Positions 44,602 to 53,980 of a DNA stretch of 64,000 nucleotides are shown piece by piece. The translations under genes were made by a program, and so were the position numbers. The notes under the pieces are model-generated. The model had not been told where the DNA came from. It worked only from the letters and a program-made list of their open reading frames with translations, and searched no databases. Positions within the stretch are counted from its first letter, which is position 1; the number at the start of each line of letters is the position of its first letter. The stretch comes from Acinetobacter sp. XS-4 (GTDB taxonomy: Bacteria; Pseudomonadota; Gammaproteobacteria; Pseudomonadales; Moraxellaceae). The stretch spans positions 2,604,001-2,668,000 of the forward strand of contig NZ_CP094657.1 of the NCBI RefSeq assembly GCF_023920705.1, in the 5' to 3' direction.

Positions 44602-44796
44602 TACTTAGCTCTCATTTTTAATAAATTAATTTTATTTGGTATGATCATTTTAATGTTCGCTCGAGTAACTCGATTGTTTAAAGCTTCATCAATCTTTGCA
44701 GCTCCCCAAAAGTTCAATGGGTATCCATTGCTGCATTACTTTCAATCCCTCCGGTAATTTGATCAGGATTATGTAAGGCTGCTATCAAATTTTATT
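44601..44796 (-). pseudogene. Broken C-terminal fragment of an Ntox15 DNase toxin
   Basis: On the minus strand one frame reads AALHNPDQITGGIESNAAM, matching the HxxxD active-site region of the intact effector (AALHNPDQIAAGIMSDAPM), then meets a stop. A second frame continues NFWGAAKIDEALNNRVTRAN to a TAG at 44601-44603. A frameshift and stop codons make it dead. It is a displaced old toxin tip left between two immunity genes. Confidence 0.75.
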
Positions 44797-44813
44797 TGAA
44801 GAATTTATATATA

Positions 44814-44838
44814 GGAAAAGGAGCCTAGCTCCCTTTTC
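44814..44838 (-). terminator. Terminator after the Tdi-like gene
   Basis: AAAAGGAGC/GCTCC(c)TTTT hairpin with one bulge about 40 bp after the stop at 44875. Confidence 0.5.
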
Positions 44839-44874
44839 TAATTACTCTTATAGCATATAGTTTGTTAGGCAAAA

Positions 44875-45579
44875 TTAACCTTTCGGTTTGATACCCAAAC
44901 GATCAACCTCTTTGGCAATATCCAACATGACTTGAAACTTATCTAGCTGAGCTACAAAAGGAATGTATTGGAATAAATCTACTTTTTTCATATTCTCAAT
45001 AACTTGCGGCCCACCCAATACAACTGGAGGTTCAAAGGCATAGATTTCATTATCGTTGACTTCACCTAAATTTGTTAAGCAACGATCAAAAAGAAACTTG
45101 CCATTTTTATCATAAATATCTATATCTTCATTCTTCGCCTTCATGACAATAGTAGATAAAAATGAAATTAAATGGTCTATATCTTCTACGTTTGGAATAT
45201 CTTTAATTGATGGGTAAATTCTTAAATTAATAATATCTATTGTCAACTTTGAACTCGTACTTTTACCTATTACATGTAAATCACCAAAAGCACTTCTACC
45301 AATGACATAAAATTCATCATATTGGGGGAAATCAGTATCTTTTAAACAAAGCTCTAAAATATCTTCATAATCCAAGGGATTAACAAGCCAAAATCCGCCA
45401 TTTTCAAAGGATGCGAAACCTAATTTTTCCCAAATATAAAATAAATATTCAGGATAAGTATGTTGATGCTGAGCAATAAATTCAGGCGTTGGCTTTTTAC
45501 CTATTTTAATATTTGAAAATCGAACATTAAAAAAATCCAGATGATCAGTAATTTTCTTTAACACAACTTCTGATAACAT
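44875..45579 (-). CDS. Tdi-like immunity protein (GAD-like plus DUF1851)
   Basis: 234 aa. The N-terminal GAD-like domain (TPEFIAQHQHTYPEYLFYIWEKLGF, NPLDYEDIL) and C-terminal DUF1851-type part (YAFEPPVVLGGPQVIENMKK) match the immunity proteins of Tde-type DNases such as Agrobacterium Tdi1. The start ATG overlaps the effector stop (TAATG), so both proteins are made together. Cytoplasmic, as needed against a DNase. Confidence 0.82.
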   Translation of the reverse strand: MLSEVVLKKITDHLDFFNVRFSNIKIGKKPTPEFIAQHQHTYPEYLFYIWEKLGFASFENGGFWLVNPLDYEDILELCLKDTDFPQYDEFYVIGRSAFGDLHVIGKSTSSKLTIDIINLRIYPSIKDIPNVEDIDHLISFLSTIVMKAKNEDIDIYDKNGKFLFDRCLTNLGEVNDNEIYAFEPPVVLGGPQVIENMKKVDLFQYIPFVAQLDKFQVMLDIAKEVDRLGIKPKG

Positions 45580-47273
45580 TATTTACATCTCGCTAATTTG
45601 ACATTGAGTTTAGTTGCATCTTTCACACTTGGATCAATTCCTTTAACAGCATTATCAATAGATCCTGCACGACTCACGGCTTCTCCAGTCGCTTTATTGC
45701 CCCAGCCGCTACCAATAGATGAATTTACATTCTTTAAGCCAATATCCATAGGCGCATCACTCATAATTCCTGCTGCTATCTGATCTGGATTATGTAAGGC
45801 AGCCATGGTCGACATTACATCTTTAGCATCTTTCTCAGATTTAGTCATAGCATCTATTGCTGAAATATTAGGGTCTTTAGAATATTGTTCATAGTATTTA
45901 TCTTTAAGCTCTTTTTCGTATTTTGTTCTAGCTTGAACCTGATCCAGACCATTCCCTCGCCCATTTTGCTTAAAAAGTTCTCGACCTTTCTCGTAATCTT
46001 TTGCCGTCATACTATTTAAAGCATTCTGCTGCATTTCTAACTGGCGATCGGTTTCCCACTTTAAATATTGATCTTCTGACCAATTTTCACGCTTGGCTTG
46101 TGGCGGATGTCCTAAATCAATATTTTTACGGGCATTGGCTCGAGCTTTAGGAGTATTTACTGGATCAAAACATCCGACCTTATGCTCTTTCATCTTAGCA
46201 AAAGCAATTTTATTAGATGGCTGCGTATGGCTAGCTCGAGTCGGTTGACTTGGACTCCCAGCAATATGGATATCCATCCCATTGCCATGTCCACCTGCAA
46301 CACTCAATTTTGGTTGTCTCATAATCTCATGACAGGCATTGTCAACCTGACGACAAAGGTCATCAATATACCGTCCAACCTGAGCCATGATACTTTTAAG
46401 TGCAGCCGCGTATTTATCTGCCAGAGCATCAAACCCAGTCATTTTAGCAGTATTACGACTACCATACATTTGTAAAAGTGATTGTAGTTTTGCAAGATAT
46501 TGATTAAGGACTAGTTTTGCATTTGTACCTATTTCCGTCCAAGGTTTTGTTTTCAGCCACCGTTCAGGGTTATCTCCCCAAAATGGTTTATAACCAAGCT
46601 TTCGACAATAAGATTCCAACTGCTCAATTGCTTTAAATAACTCATCTTTTGTTTTAATAACTTTACTAGTAATCAACTTAGCAATAGTTTTAAAAACTGA
46701 ACCAAAGAATGGAATTACGCCAATTCCAACTAAGGCTAAACCCATCCAATTTTCAGATGTTCTTTCTTTTTCATCTGATAAAATAATAACACTGGCTAAT
46801 AAATCCCGGATATCACATATCTGATCAGCAACAGGGATCATACTGATGAGGCCACCCACAATGACTTGGGCAACAGTAGGATCTTTATTAAAATCACCGC
46901 TGATAAATCCAAAAATATATTGAATATCTTCTATATTTTCGTCAATTATCTGATTAATATTATTTGCAAGATTAATATCTGTTTGTATTTTTACTGCAAA
47001 TGCAAGTTGTATCGCATGTTGAAACTTATCTAAAAATCCTGCGGATTCAGGTAATGCTTCAATTGAAAAATGACTAGATACATAAGCATATTGGGTTTGA
47101 TCTTTTTTTTCTAAAGGTGCATGTCTCGCTACACCATATTCAGACTCACCTAATGCAAGGCTTAGAAACTCAGAAGATTGGATAAATTCTTGTTGAATAT
47201 ATCCTGATTTACCACTTAAACCTTGCCAAAACTGTTCATTTCCTGTTTCAGGTGTTTTATTTTGCTCAACCAT
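45579..47273 (-). CDS. Tde-like T6SS DNase effector (Ntox15 C-terminus)
   Basis: 564 aa, start overlapping the vgrG stop (TAATG). An N-terminal adaptor region is followed by a hydrophobic glycine-rich segment (VGGLISMIPVADQICDIRDL, ALVGIGVIPFFGSVFK), which in polymorphic toxins helps cross the target inner membrane. The C-terminal Ntox15 domain contains ALHNPDQIAAG (HxxxD active site), VNSSIGSGWGNKA and a final KLNVKLARC. Agrobacterium Tde1 with the same domain degrades DNA in prey cells. The adjacent Tdi-type gene supports the call. Confidence 0.85.
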   Translation of the reverse strand: MVEQNKTPETGNEQFWQGLSGKSGYIQQEFIQSSEFLSLALGESEYGVARHAPLEKKDQTQYAYVSSHFSIEALPESAGFLDKFQHAIQLAFAVKIQTDINLANNINQIIDENIEDIQYIFGFISGDFNKDPTVAQVIVGGLISMIPVADQICDIRDLLASVIILSDEKERTSENWMGLALVGIGVIPFFGSVFKTIAKLITSKVIKTKDELFKAIEQLESYCRKLGYKPFWGDNPERWLKTKPWTEIGTNAKLVLNQYLAKLQSLLQMYGSRNTAKMTGFDALADKYAAALKSIMAQVGRYIDDLCRQVDNACHEIMRQPKLSVAGGHGNGMDIHIAGSPSQPTRASHTQPSNKIAFAKMKEHKVGCFDPVNTPKARANARKNIDLGHPPQAKRENWSEDQYLKWETDRQLEMQQNALNSMTAKDYEKGRELFKQNGRGNGLDQVQARTKYEKELKDKYYEQYSKDPNISAIDAMTKSEKDAKDVMSTMAALHNPDQIAAGIMSDAPMDIGLKNVNSSIGSGWGNKATGEAVSRAGSIDNAVKGIDPSVKDATKLNVKLARCK

Positions 47274-50107
47274 TACTTAACACCTTGGGTTTGAATAAAA
47301 TTAGAAAACCAACTGTCATCAACTGCACCTGATTTCTCATTTTCACTAAATACAGTTTCGTAAAGAACTTGTGCCTTTCCAACAGGAACATCTCGAATAA
47401 AAGCTTGCCCTTTCTCATCTAAAAATCCAGTTCTTTTAGAACCATCAGAGAGTGTTACCGTATATTTAGAAGCTTTTGCGGGCGTACCATCAGCATGAAA
47501 ATATTCTAAAAATAAATCCTGTGGCTTGGATTCAAAAACAGGTAATGATGGTAACCTAGGCTGAACACTCCCTCCCCCCATAAACAAATGCTGCCCAGCT
47601 TTTACCTCAAACTTGCCACCCGTAACTGGGAAAATGCCCGAGCCATTAATCTTGATTTGAGATCCACCCGCTGTGATAACGATTTCTTTAGAAGCACTAA
47701 TTTCAATTTTGTCTTCTGTTGAAATAATTTGAACAGCTTTACGGGCAATTAAATCTGCTCCGTCGCCTTGCGCTTGTATTTCGACTTTGCCTTTGCCTGC
47801 ATAGAGTCTCGCCCCTTCTTGAGCTGCAAAAAGGCTGATTTTATTTTGGGCATGTGCAATTAAATTCTTTTGGGTAGACAGATTAATGCTGTCTCCAGCA
47901 GTTTGACTTAACTGAGCATCTGCGCTTAAGTGAATGTCTTCATTACTGGCTAGAGCAATACTGTTAGGTGCAGTTAATATCATCAAGGCTTGCTTAAAAG
48001 CGGCAGCTTTGTCTTGATCTTTTTCTTCAATTTGTTCTATGAACGTTTTTAAGTTCTCAAGCACTTCCAATGGATCAGTTTGCTGGTTTTTAGCAACTTC
48101 ACTGAGTGCTTTGGCGTTATTGAGGCTGCCTTCTATTTCTTGTTTGGCCTCATTTGCATCAAGGTGTACACCTTGCGCTTGATCCTGTTTATGGGTACTA
48201 ATGAGTAAGCCACTGCCAGCTCTTACTGCGCCCCATTGGTCTGTTCTGAGTTCAAAGCCTTCACCACGACCATCACTTTCCGCCTTGTCTTTTGGATGGC
48301 TTAAGTTACCCAAGTTAAGTTGGCTGGCTGCATGGCTACTTTGTAGCTGGGCACTGATCTGGCCTGTTGTGTCATCAAAACGTAGCTGGTTAAAGCCCTT
48401 ACCGTCGACTTCTTCTGAGCGGATACCGCTGAGTTTTTTAGTGTCAGGTAACTGCCCTTTCTGGTCGAATTGCGTTGGATGCCGTTCAGCTTCATGAATA
48501 CGGCCCACCACAAATGGCCGATCAATATTGCCGTCAAAGAAGTCGATGACCACGATCTCACCGACACGTGGCAAGAAGCGTGCGCCATAACCCGCACCTG
48601 CCCACGGGGTGAGTACATCGACCCAAGCCGAGTCGGTGTCATTATCGTTACTTCCTGCTCCACCGTCATGGCTATGGTCGTCAGTTCGGGTAAACAAGAA
48701 ACGGACTTTAATGCGCCCCCACTGGTCGACATGAATACTTTCGCCCTCTAATCCCACAACCCTAGCGCGCTGCGGGTAAGCTGCTGGTCGGTGTTCTAGT
48801 GGGCTATATTCAGGCACAGCTTTAATGTTGCGTCGAACGACATTCAGCTCAGCAAAGTGGCGCTGCTCAGGGTTTTGAGTGTCGAACTGGGCTGCCTTGA
48901 GTTTGTCTTTTGGCAACAGACGCTCAAGTTGCTGTTGTAATTCTTTCGGTAAATTATTCTGGTTGTAGTAGTGCTTGCTTAAGATTAAGAACTCTTTATC
49001 GACACTGTCATGTTGGTCGAGTTCTGGATGGTCATTGAGTTCAAACCAATAACCCACCTGTGCATCACGGACGTTACCTGAAACCGTAAACTGTTTCGAA
49101 CTTAGGTGATGATAAGCATTGATGTGCTGGTTAAGCTGTTCAATCTGGCTATTACCAGAAGCGGTGGCTTGGTCTTCACCGTTTAAATCCTGCATCCAAG
49201 CAGGGCTAACATGCCATGCATCTTCAAGGTTTAAGCTCGCATTGTCATAGTGTTCGCTGTGCTGCTGCTTACCTTGTACGCTACCACTGCCTTCTTCTTG
49301 TTGCAGCGCATCAGCTTGCCAGCGTTGCACATGAACCGAAGTTGGCTGTAAACGTCGTTCTGCCTTGACTTGGGTAATGGTATCGAACTGTTCTGTGGCA
49401 CTGCTGCGCTGGTAGCGTAGGCTACGACGTTCAAGGGCTTTATAATTCTGATTTTCATCAATCAAACGTAAGACTTGTGGCTGAATAGATGCATTCAGGT
49501 CAGCGACCAAAAGCTGTGATTCATCGACTAACCAGTTAATACCTTCACTACGCCACAAACGGGTTAAAAAGTCATAATCGCTTTCATTTGACTGCATCAC
49601 AAACGGACGCACATCGTAGTCTTTCGTTAAACCAGCCGTATCGAGTGTTAAGCTTGAAGCAAATAACGGACTTTTGCCTTGCCATTCCTTAAATAGAATT
49701 TCACTAATATCGCGCACGCTTTTATTCATAAACACACGACTATTACGGCGTTTATGCCAAAGTGCAGTTGGGTCTTTTAACGTTAAGTTATAAATGGTGA
49801 GTGAGCCGTCGCTTTGGCCTTGGCTCGCTTCAGTAATAATACCAGTAGTTCTAAAGAACTGGCCTGTATCGGTGACTTGATCGACGGCAACCTGACAGCC
49901 AATAAATTGTTTTAATGCAATATGTGCGTTTGTCGACAGACACAGTAACTCAGCAACGCTGCCTTGGTTGAGCGTATGCTCGCCTTCAATACGTTGTAAG
50001 AAGACCTGATTGTTTAATGATGGGTTGGAAAATTGCACATGAAGTACACGATTCTGTGCGACCAAACCTAAACTATCTAAAATTTGAAATATTTTATGGG
50101 ACATCAT
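47273..50107 (-). CDS. vgrG: VgrG (TssI) with C-terminal extension, copy 2
   Basis: 944 aa with the same layout as copy 1: gp27/gp5-like spike, DUF2345 beta-helix and a transthyretin-like tail (FLEYFHADGTPAKASKYTVTL, GFLDEKGQAFIRDVPVG). The tail differs from copy 1 and is presumably matched to the DNase effector encoded next. The gene starts with two ATGs. Confidence 0.94.
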   Translation of the reverse strand: MMSHKIFQILDSLGLVAQNRVLHVQFSNPSLNNQVFLQRIEGEHTLNQGSVAELLCLSTNAHIALKQFIGCQVAVDQVTDTGQFFRTTGIITEASQGQSDGSLTIYNLTLKDPTALWHKRRNSRVFMNKSVRDISEILFKEWQGKSPLFASSLTLDTAGLTKDYDVRPFVMQSNESDYDFLTRLWRSEGINWLVDESQLLVADLNASIQPQVLRLIDENQNYKALERRSLRYQRSSATEQFDTITQVKAERRLQPTSVHVQRWQADALQQEEGSGSVQGKQQHSEHYDNASLNLEDAWHVSPAWMQDLNGEDQATASGNSQIEQLNQHINAYHHLSSKQFTVSGNVRDAQVGYWFELNDHPELDQHDSVDKEFLILSKHYYNQNNLPKELQQQLERLLPKDKLKAAQFDTQNPEQRHFAELNVVRRNIKAVPEYSPLEHRPAAYPQRARVVGLEGESIHVDQWGRIKVRFLFTRTDDHSHDGGAGSNDNDTDSAWVDVLTPWAGAGYGARFLPRVGEIVVIDFFDGNIDRPFVVGRIHEAERHPTQFDQKGQLPDTKKLSGIRSEEVDGKGFNQLRFDDTTGQISAQLQSSHAASQLNLGNLSHPKDKAESDGRGEGFELRTDQWGAVRAGSGLLISTHKQDQAQGVHLDANEAKQEIEGSLNNAKALSEVAKNQQTDPLEVLENLKTFIEQIEEKDQDKAAAFKQALMILTAPNSIALASNEDIHLSADAQLSQTAGDSINLSTQKNLIAHAQNKISLFAAQEGARLYAGKGKVEIQAQGDGADLIARKAVQIISTEDKIEISASKEIVITAGGSQIKINGSGIFPVTGGKFEVKAGQHLFMGGGSVQPRLPSLPVFESKPQDLFLEYFHADGTPAKASKYTVTLSDGSKRTGFLDEKGQAFIRDVPVGKAQVLYETVFSENEKSGAVDDSWFSNFIQTQGVK

Positions 50108-50136
50108 TATTATAAAACTGAGTCATAATCATCGAT

Positions 50137-50165
50137 ATTTTATAAAAAACAGACAGAATTGTCTA
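50137..50165 (-). promoter_or_regulatory. vgrG copy 2 promoter
   Basis: TAGACA, 17-bp spacer, TAAAAT on the minus strand, with inverted repeat AGACA-gaat-TGTCT (50151-50164) covering the -35 side. Same layout as for copy 1. Confidence 0.6.
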
Positions 50166-50210
50166 TTTATATAAAATTGCTTATCTTCCACAACTTACAT
50201 ACTTTTCAGT

Positions 50211-51107
50211 TTATCTAAAAGAAAGACGGGCTATTAAATAGTCTATAAATGCTCTCGTTTTGGCCGGTAAATTAGAGGTATGAGGATAAAGTAGTTGAAT
50301 ACTTTGTAGCGGTAACGAAAAATCAGGAAATAACCGAATTAAGCGTTTTTGTAGAATATCTTCATCAACTAACCATGCAGGACAAATCGCCACACCTAAA
50401 GATGAAAGAGCCATTTGATGAATTGCAGTGACCGAATTTGATTCATACTGACTTCGAATAAAAGGTAATGAATATTGCTCCCCTAAACTGTTTTGCAAAA
50501 TATATTGTGAATCTTGCCAATTTAATAAAGTGTGACCAATCCAAGGAACATCCGCTAAATCAGATATATTTTCTATAGCATGATCTTTTATAAACTGCGG
50601 AGTAGCCACAAGATAAATTGGATATTCTCCGATTTTTCGAGTTTTTAGGGATGAATTTTTTAAATTCCCTAATCGAATAACCAGATCTAATTTTTCAGTC
50701 ACTAAATCATCGAGAGATGAATTAAACGAATACTGTAAACGTAAATGTGGGTAAAGCTGACAAAATTCAGGAAGTAAAGGCAGAATGAAGCGTTGGCCAA
50801 ACTCATTGGTAGATGAAAACCGTAAAGTGCCTGTAATGCTTGTACCTAAGTGTTGGCTTCGTTCAAATGCCTCATCAATCTGAAGTTGGATTTGCTTAAA
50901 ATCCTCATAAAAATGCTGACCGATTTCAGTTAATGCAATATTACGGGTGTTGCGAATTAACAGGCTTGTATTGAGCTGCTTTTCTAATTGTTTTATATCA
51001 ATACTCACCATTGATCGGCTTAAGCCTAAAATTTCAGCAGCCTTGGTAAAAGAGCCGGAATCAACGACTTGTAAAAAACTGGTAATTTGCTTGAGGTTTT
51101 TTTGCAC
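50211..51107 (-). CDS. LysR-family regulator of the divergent MFS gene
   Basis: 298 aa, GTG start. LysR helix-turn-helix (ITSFLQVVDSGSFTKAAEILGLSRSMVSIDIKQLEK) and a CrgA-like effector domain (GTLRFSSTNEFGQRFILPLL). Divergent from the MFS pump, with a 7-bp-arm palindrome between them. Not related to the T6SS cassettes. Confidence 0.86.
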   Translation of the reverse strand: MQKNLKQITSFLQVVDSGSFTKAAEILGLSRSMVSIDIKQLEKQLNTSLLIRNTRNIALTEIGQHFYEDFKQIQLQIDEAFERSQHLGTSITGTLRFSSTNEFGQRFILPLLPEFCQLYPHLRLQYSFNSSLDDLVTEKLDLVIRLGNLKNSSLKTRKIGEYPIYLVATPQFIKDHAIENISDLADVPWIGHTLLNWQDSQYILQNSLGEQYSLPFIRSQYESNSVTAIHQMALSSLGVAICPAWLVDEDILQKRLIRLFPDFSLPLQSIQLLYPHTSNLPAKTRAFIDYLIARLSFR

Positions 51108-51117
51108 AATTAAGCCA

Positions 51118-51140
51118 ATTGTTTAAAATTATCAAACAAT
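51118..51140. promoter_or_regulatory. LysR-type box
   Basis: ATTGTTT-N9-AAACAAT inverted repeat in the divergent promoter, with the T-N11-A core expected for LysR regulators. Confidence 0.5.
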
Positions 51141-51205
51141 GATTTTACTTCGCTTGCATCGACAATAAAAGAGCTGGATCTTACCCTGCCTGCACGGAGG
51201 TAGGT

Positions 51206-52546
51206 ATGTCTTATCGATATAAAATAGCGACAGTGTTTTTACTTGGGTTCTTTATTGATTGCATCAACATTTTTATGTCTGCAATTGCATTGCCTAATAT
51301 TGCATCGTCATTTTCAGTTAGCCAATCCATGGTCGCTTGGGTAACAAATGCTTATATTCTCGGCCTCATTTTAATTATGCCCATGAGTTTATGGTTAGCC
51401 ACCAAACTTGGGAACCAAAAATTATTGTGTTATTCAATGCTGTTATTTTCGATAAGCATCTGCTTTATTGGCTTTAGTGAATCGATTTATAGCTTAATTT
51501 TTTGGCGATTTATTCAAGGCGTAGCTGGAGGTTTATTAATTCCAGTCGGGCAAGCTTTCGTATATGCATTATTCCCCAACCAAGAACGCCAACGCATTTC
51601 TACATTAATTATGGCAATTGCATTGATTGCACCAGCTTTTTCACCAGCCATTGGCGGTGTGATTATTGATTCATTGAATTGGCGATGGGTATTCTTATCT
51701 AACCTTCCTTTTTCTTTACTGGCAGCAGCTCTGGCGTGGTTATGGGTTAAAAAAACAAAGAATGTATCGAGTGAAAAACCAGACATAAAAGGCTTGGTTA
51801 TTTTTAATATAAGCCTGTTATCTTTATTACTCTCCTTTTCATTCTATAACGATTACCACAACGCCTCATTCGCTATAATGAGTTTTCTAACTTCGGTGGG
51901 AATGCTTATTTTTTACATTCGACATGCGAAACAAATTTCCCATCCTGTTCTTAATCTTCAGTTATTAAAAAATAAAAATTTATGCAATGCATTTATTGTC
52001 TATTACGCCGTTCCGGGTATTTTTACAGGCATTAATTTACTCAATATTTTTAATTTACAGCTTAACTTTGGCTTTAATGCAAAACAAACTGGTTTATTCA
52101 TGTTGCTCTATGCAACTGGGGCACTCGCAGCCATGATTAGTGGTGGCCTGCTCTATCAACGGTTAGGAAAAAAGTATCTTCTTATTATTGGAATAACCCT
52201 ACATAGCCTTGGCATATTTCTTTTATTTTGTATTTCAAACACAAGCCCAATCAGCTTTTTAGTGATTGCTTATTTATTAATGGGTATGGGTGGCGGTCTG
52301 AGTGCCAATATTGCCCAAATTAGCTCACTGATTGATTTTTCAGGCCAAGATTTATTACAAGGGAGTGTGCTCTGGAATATTAATCGACAAGTTTCATTTA
52401 GTGTCGGTACTGTTGTTCTCATTTCGATTTATAACTTGATGTCTGGCTCAAGCGATCTACTTCGCTATCAACATACTTTTTTAATTGCAGCTTTACTCTG
52501 CTTACTTTCACTCATTCCCGTTTTAAAGGAGAAAACCCATGTCTAA
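51206..52546 (+). CDS. MFS drug-efflux pump, DHA2/EmrB type
   Basis: 446 aa with about 14 hydrophobic segments. Family motifs: IALPNIASSFSVSQSMVAWV, LGLILIMPMSLWLATKLG, RFIQGVAGGLLIPVGQA (motif C region follows as PAFSPAIGGVIIDSLNWRWVF). Likely a proton-driven exporter of toxic compounds under the divergent LysR regulator. Overlaps the next gene by 8 bp. Strong GGAGG ribosome site. Confidence 0.85.
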   Translation: MSYRYKIATVFLLGFFIDCINIFMSAIALPNIASSFSVSQSMVAWVTNAYILGLILIMPMSLWLATKLGNQKLLCYSMLLFSISICFIGFSESIYSLIFWRFIQGVAGGLLIPVGQAFVYALFPNQERQRISTLIMAIALIAPAFSPAIGGVIIDSLNWRWVFLSNLPFSLLAAALAWLWVKKTKNVSSEKPDIKGLVIFNISLLSLLLSFSFYNDYHNASFAIMSFLTSVGMLIFYIRHAKQISHPVLNLQLLKNKNLCNAFIVYYAVPGIFTGINLLNIFNLQLNFGFNAKQTGLFMLLYATGALAAMISGGLLYQRLGKKYLLIIGITLHSLGIFLLFCISNTSPISFLVIAYLLMGMGGGLSANIAQISSLIDFSGQDLLQGSVLWNINRQVSFSVGTVVLISIYNLMSGSSDLLRYQHTFLIAALLCLLSLIPVLKEKTHV

Positions 52547-52940
52547 ACAAATGGATCAGGCCATTCAAAGTGTCATTGACCTACATGTTTTAATAGAAAA
52601 TGTATTTACAGGCCAAAATGCAGAGCAAAGTCTGAGCCCGCTTTTAGATAGCTTTGATCAAAATTTTAAGATGGTAACGGTTCAAGGTCACAGCATTGGT
52701 TTTGCCGAAGTGCATAGTTTATTTAGCCAAAATATTGGAAAAAAATCTTCTTTAAAAATCGATATTATTAAAAGTACAGTTTTATACGAATTTGAAAATT
52801 ATTGTTGGGTGCAATATCAAGAACATCAGCAAACGAGTGAGATTGAGACAGTACGTACCTCTACAGCCTGCATTAAAGTAGAAGGTGAAAAATGTTATTG
52901 GGTTTACTTACATGAAACTTTAGTTCCCTCATCTTCTTAA
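52539..52940 (+). CDS. NTF2-like (DUF4440-type) small protein
   Basis: 133 aa behind AAAGGAG, overlapping the end of the MFS gene. The alternating strand pattern (LLDSFDQNFKMVTVQGHSIG, ENYCWVQYQEH, TSTACIKVEGEKCYWVYLHE) resembles SnoaL/DUF4440 cone folds. Could be a small ligand-binding or enzymatic partner of the pump; function unknown. Confidence 0.6.
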   Translation: MSKQMDQAIQSVIDLHVLIENVFTGQNAEQSLSPLLDSFDQNFKMVTVQGHSIGFAEVHSLFSQNIGKKSSLKIDIIKSTVLYEFENYCWVQYQEHQQTSEIETVRTSTACIKVEGEKCYWVYLHETLVPSSS

Positions 52941-52983
52941 CTCATCTAGAGCACCTTAAAGATGGCACCTATTTTGCTTAACA

Positions 52984-53011
52984 ATATTACGTTTTATGAA
53001 AATCGTAATAC
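52984..53011. promoter_or_regulatory. Tandem heptamer operator upstream of the ABC transporter
   Basis: ATATTAC (52984-52990), 14 bp, GTAATAC (53005-53011). GTAATAC is the reverse complement of GTATTAC. The same pair with the same spacing lies ahead of the NikR-like gene at 58336-58363. Confidence 0.55.
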
Positions 53012-53035
53012 TGATCAAAATGGGGAGCTCTCGAT

Positions 53036-53980
53036 ATGGGTTATGTTGCAAAGGAATTTACGCGAAAGAACAAGCTGATTCTCAGTATTTGTTCTTTCGT
53101 TATTCCAATATGTCTTTGGTGCGCAATCAGTTACTTACCTTTTGTTTGGCATCCTCAAGTACAAATCACGAATTCGGGAAGTGTTTCTTACTTACAAGTA
53201 GGAAATCGCATTGATAAAAATGTGTTCTATCTCGAAGCACAAAATGCAGTCAATCGAAATTCTGCACCACCACAAGGTATTTTGGTCAATCCGATTTATT
53301 TACCCGCTCCACATGAAGTCGCTAAGGCTTTGGTCACCGCCTTTACCACACCACCAGAACAACCTGATTCACCATGGTTTCACCAAAGTTTATGGCACAG
53401 TATCAAACTGGTATTTTCAGCCTTTTTTATTTCTTCCTTGATTGGAATTCCACTGGGTATTTTGTGTGGTTTTTCTAAGCGTATATCCCTGTTAACAGAA
53501 CCTTTTGTCGAGTTTTTCCGTTACTTACCCGCTCCCGCCTTTGGTGCACTTGCAGTAGCAATTTTGGGGATTAATGACGCGCCTAAAATTGCGATTATTG
53601 TGATTGGTACGCTATTTCAACAAATTCTAATTATTGCCAATACCACCCGAATGGTAGATCGAAGCTTAATTGAAGCCGGTTATACGCTTGGCACCAATAA
53701 GCTCAAAAGTTTATTTCATGTGGTGATCCCTGCTGCCTTACCTGATATTTACCGTGACTTACGTGTTCTATTGGGCTGGGCTTGGACCTACTTAATTGTT
53801 TCAGAGTTGATTGGTACGACCTCGGGTATTACATGGTTTATTACCCAACAGGCACGCTATCAAAACTTTGACAATGTTTATGCGGCTATTTTGATTATTG
53901 GTGTGATTGGTCTTGTCTGTGACTGGCTATTAATGAAGTTAGGTGAGCGGATGTTCACTTGGAAAGTAGGAGCAAAATAA
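53036..53980 (+). CDS. ABC transporter permease (urea/guanidine carboxylase-associated)
   Basis: 314 aa, about six transmembrane segments with a long periplasmic insertion after the first. BPD_transp_1 signature near EAGYTLGTNKLKSLFHVVIPAA. SsuC/NitT-type permease; homologues with this N-terminal insertion accompany urea/guanidine carboxylase genes. Overlaps the ATPase gene by one base (TAATG). GGGGAG ribosome site. Confidence 0.85.
   Translation: MGYVAKEFTRKNKLILSICSFVIPICLWCAISYLPFVWHPQVQITNSGSVSYLQVGNRIDKNVFYLEAQNAVNRNSAPPQGILVNPIYLPAPHEVAKALVTAFTTPPEQPDSPWFHQSLWHSIKLVFSAFFISSLIGIPLGILCGFSKRISLLTEPFVEFFRYLPAPAFGALAVAILGINDAPKIAIIVIGTLFQQILIIANTTRMVDRSLIEAGYTLGTNKLKSLFHVVIPAALPDIYRDLRVLLGWAWTYLIVSELIGTTSGITWFITQQARYQNFDNVYAAILIIGVIGLVCDWLLMKLGERMFTWKVGAK

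Noticed and set aside
48301..48732. 143-aa frame inside vgrG copy 2, with a counterpart in copy 1 (38829-39110)
   Set aside because: Both are shadows of the conserved vgrG core and recur only because the cores are near-identical.
52941..53035. Guanidine riboswitch ahead of the ABC permease
   Set aside because: The leader is short and lacks ykkC-type conserved elements; a tandem protein-binding site explains it better.
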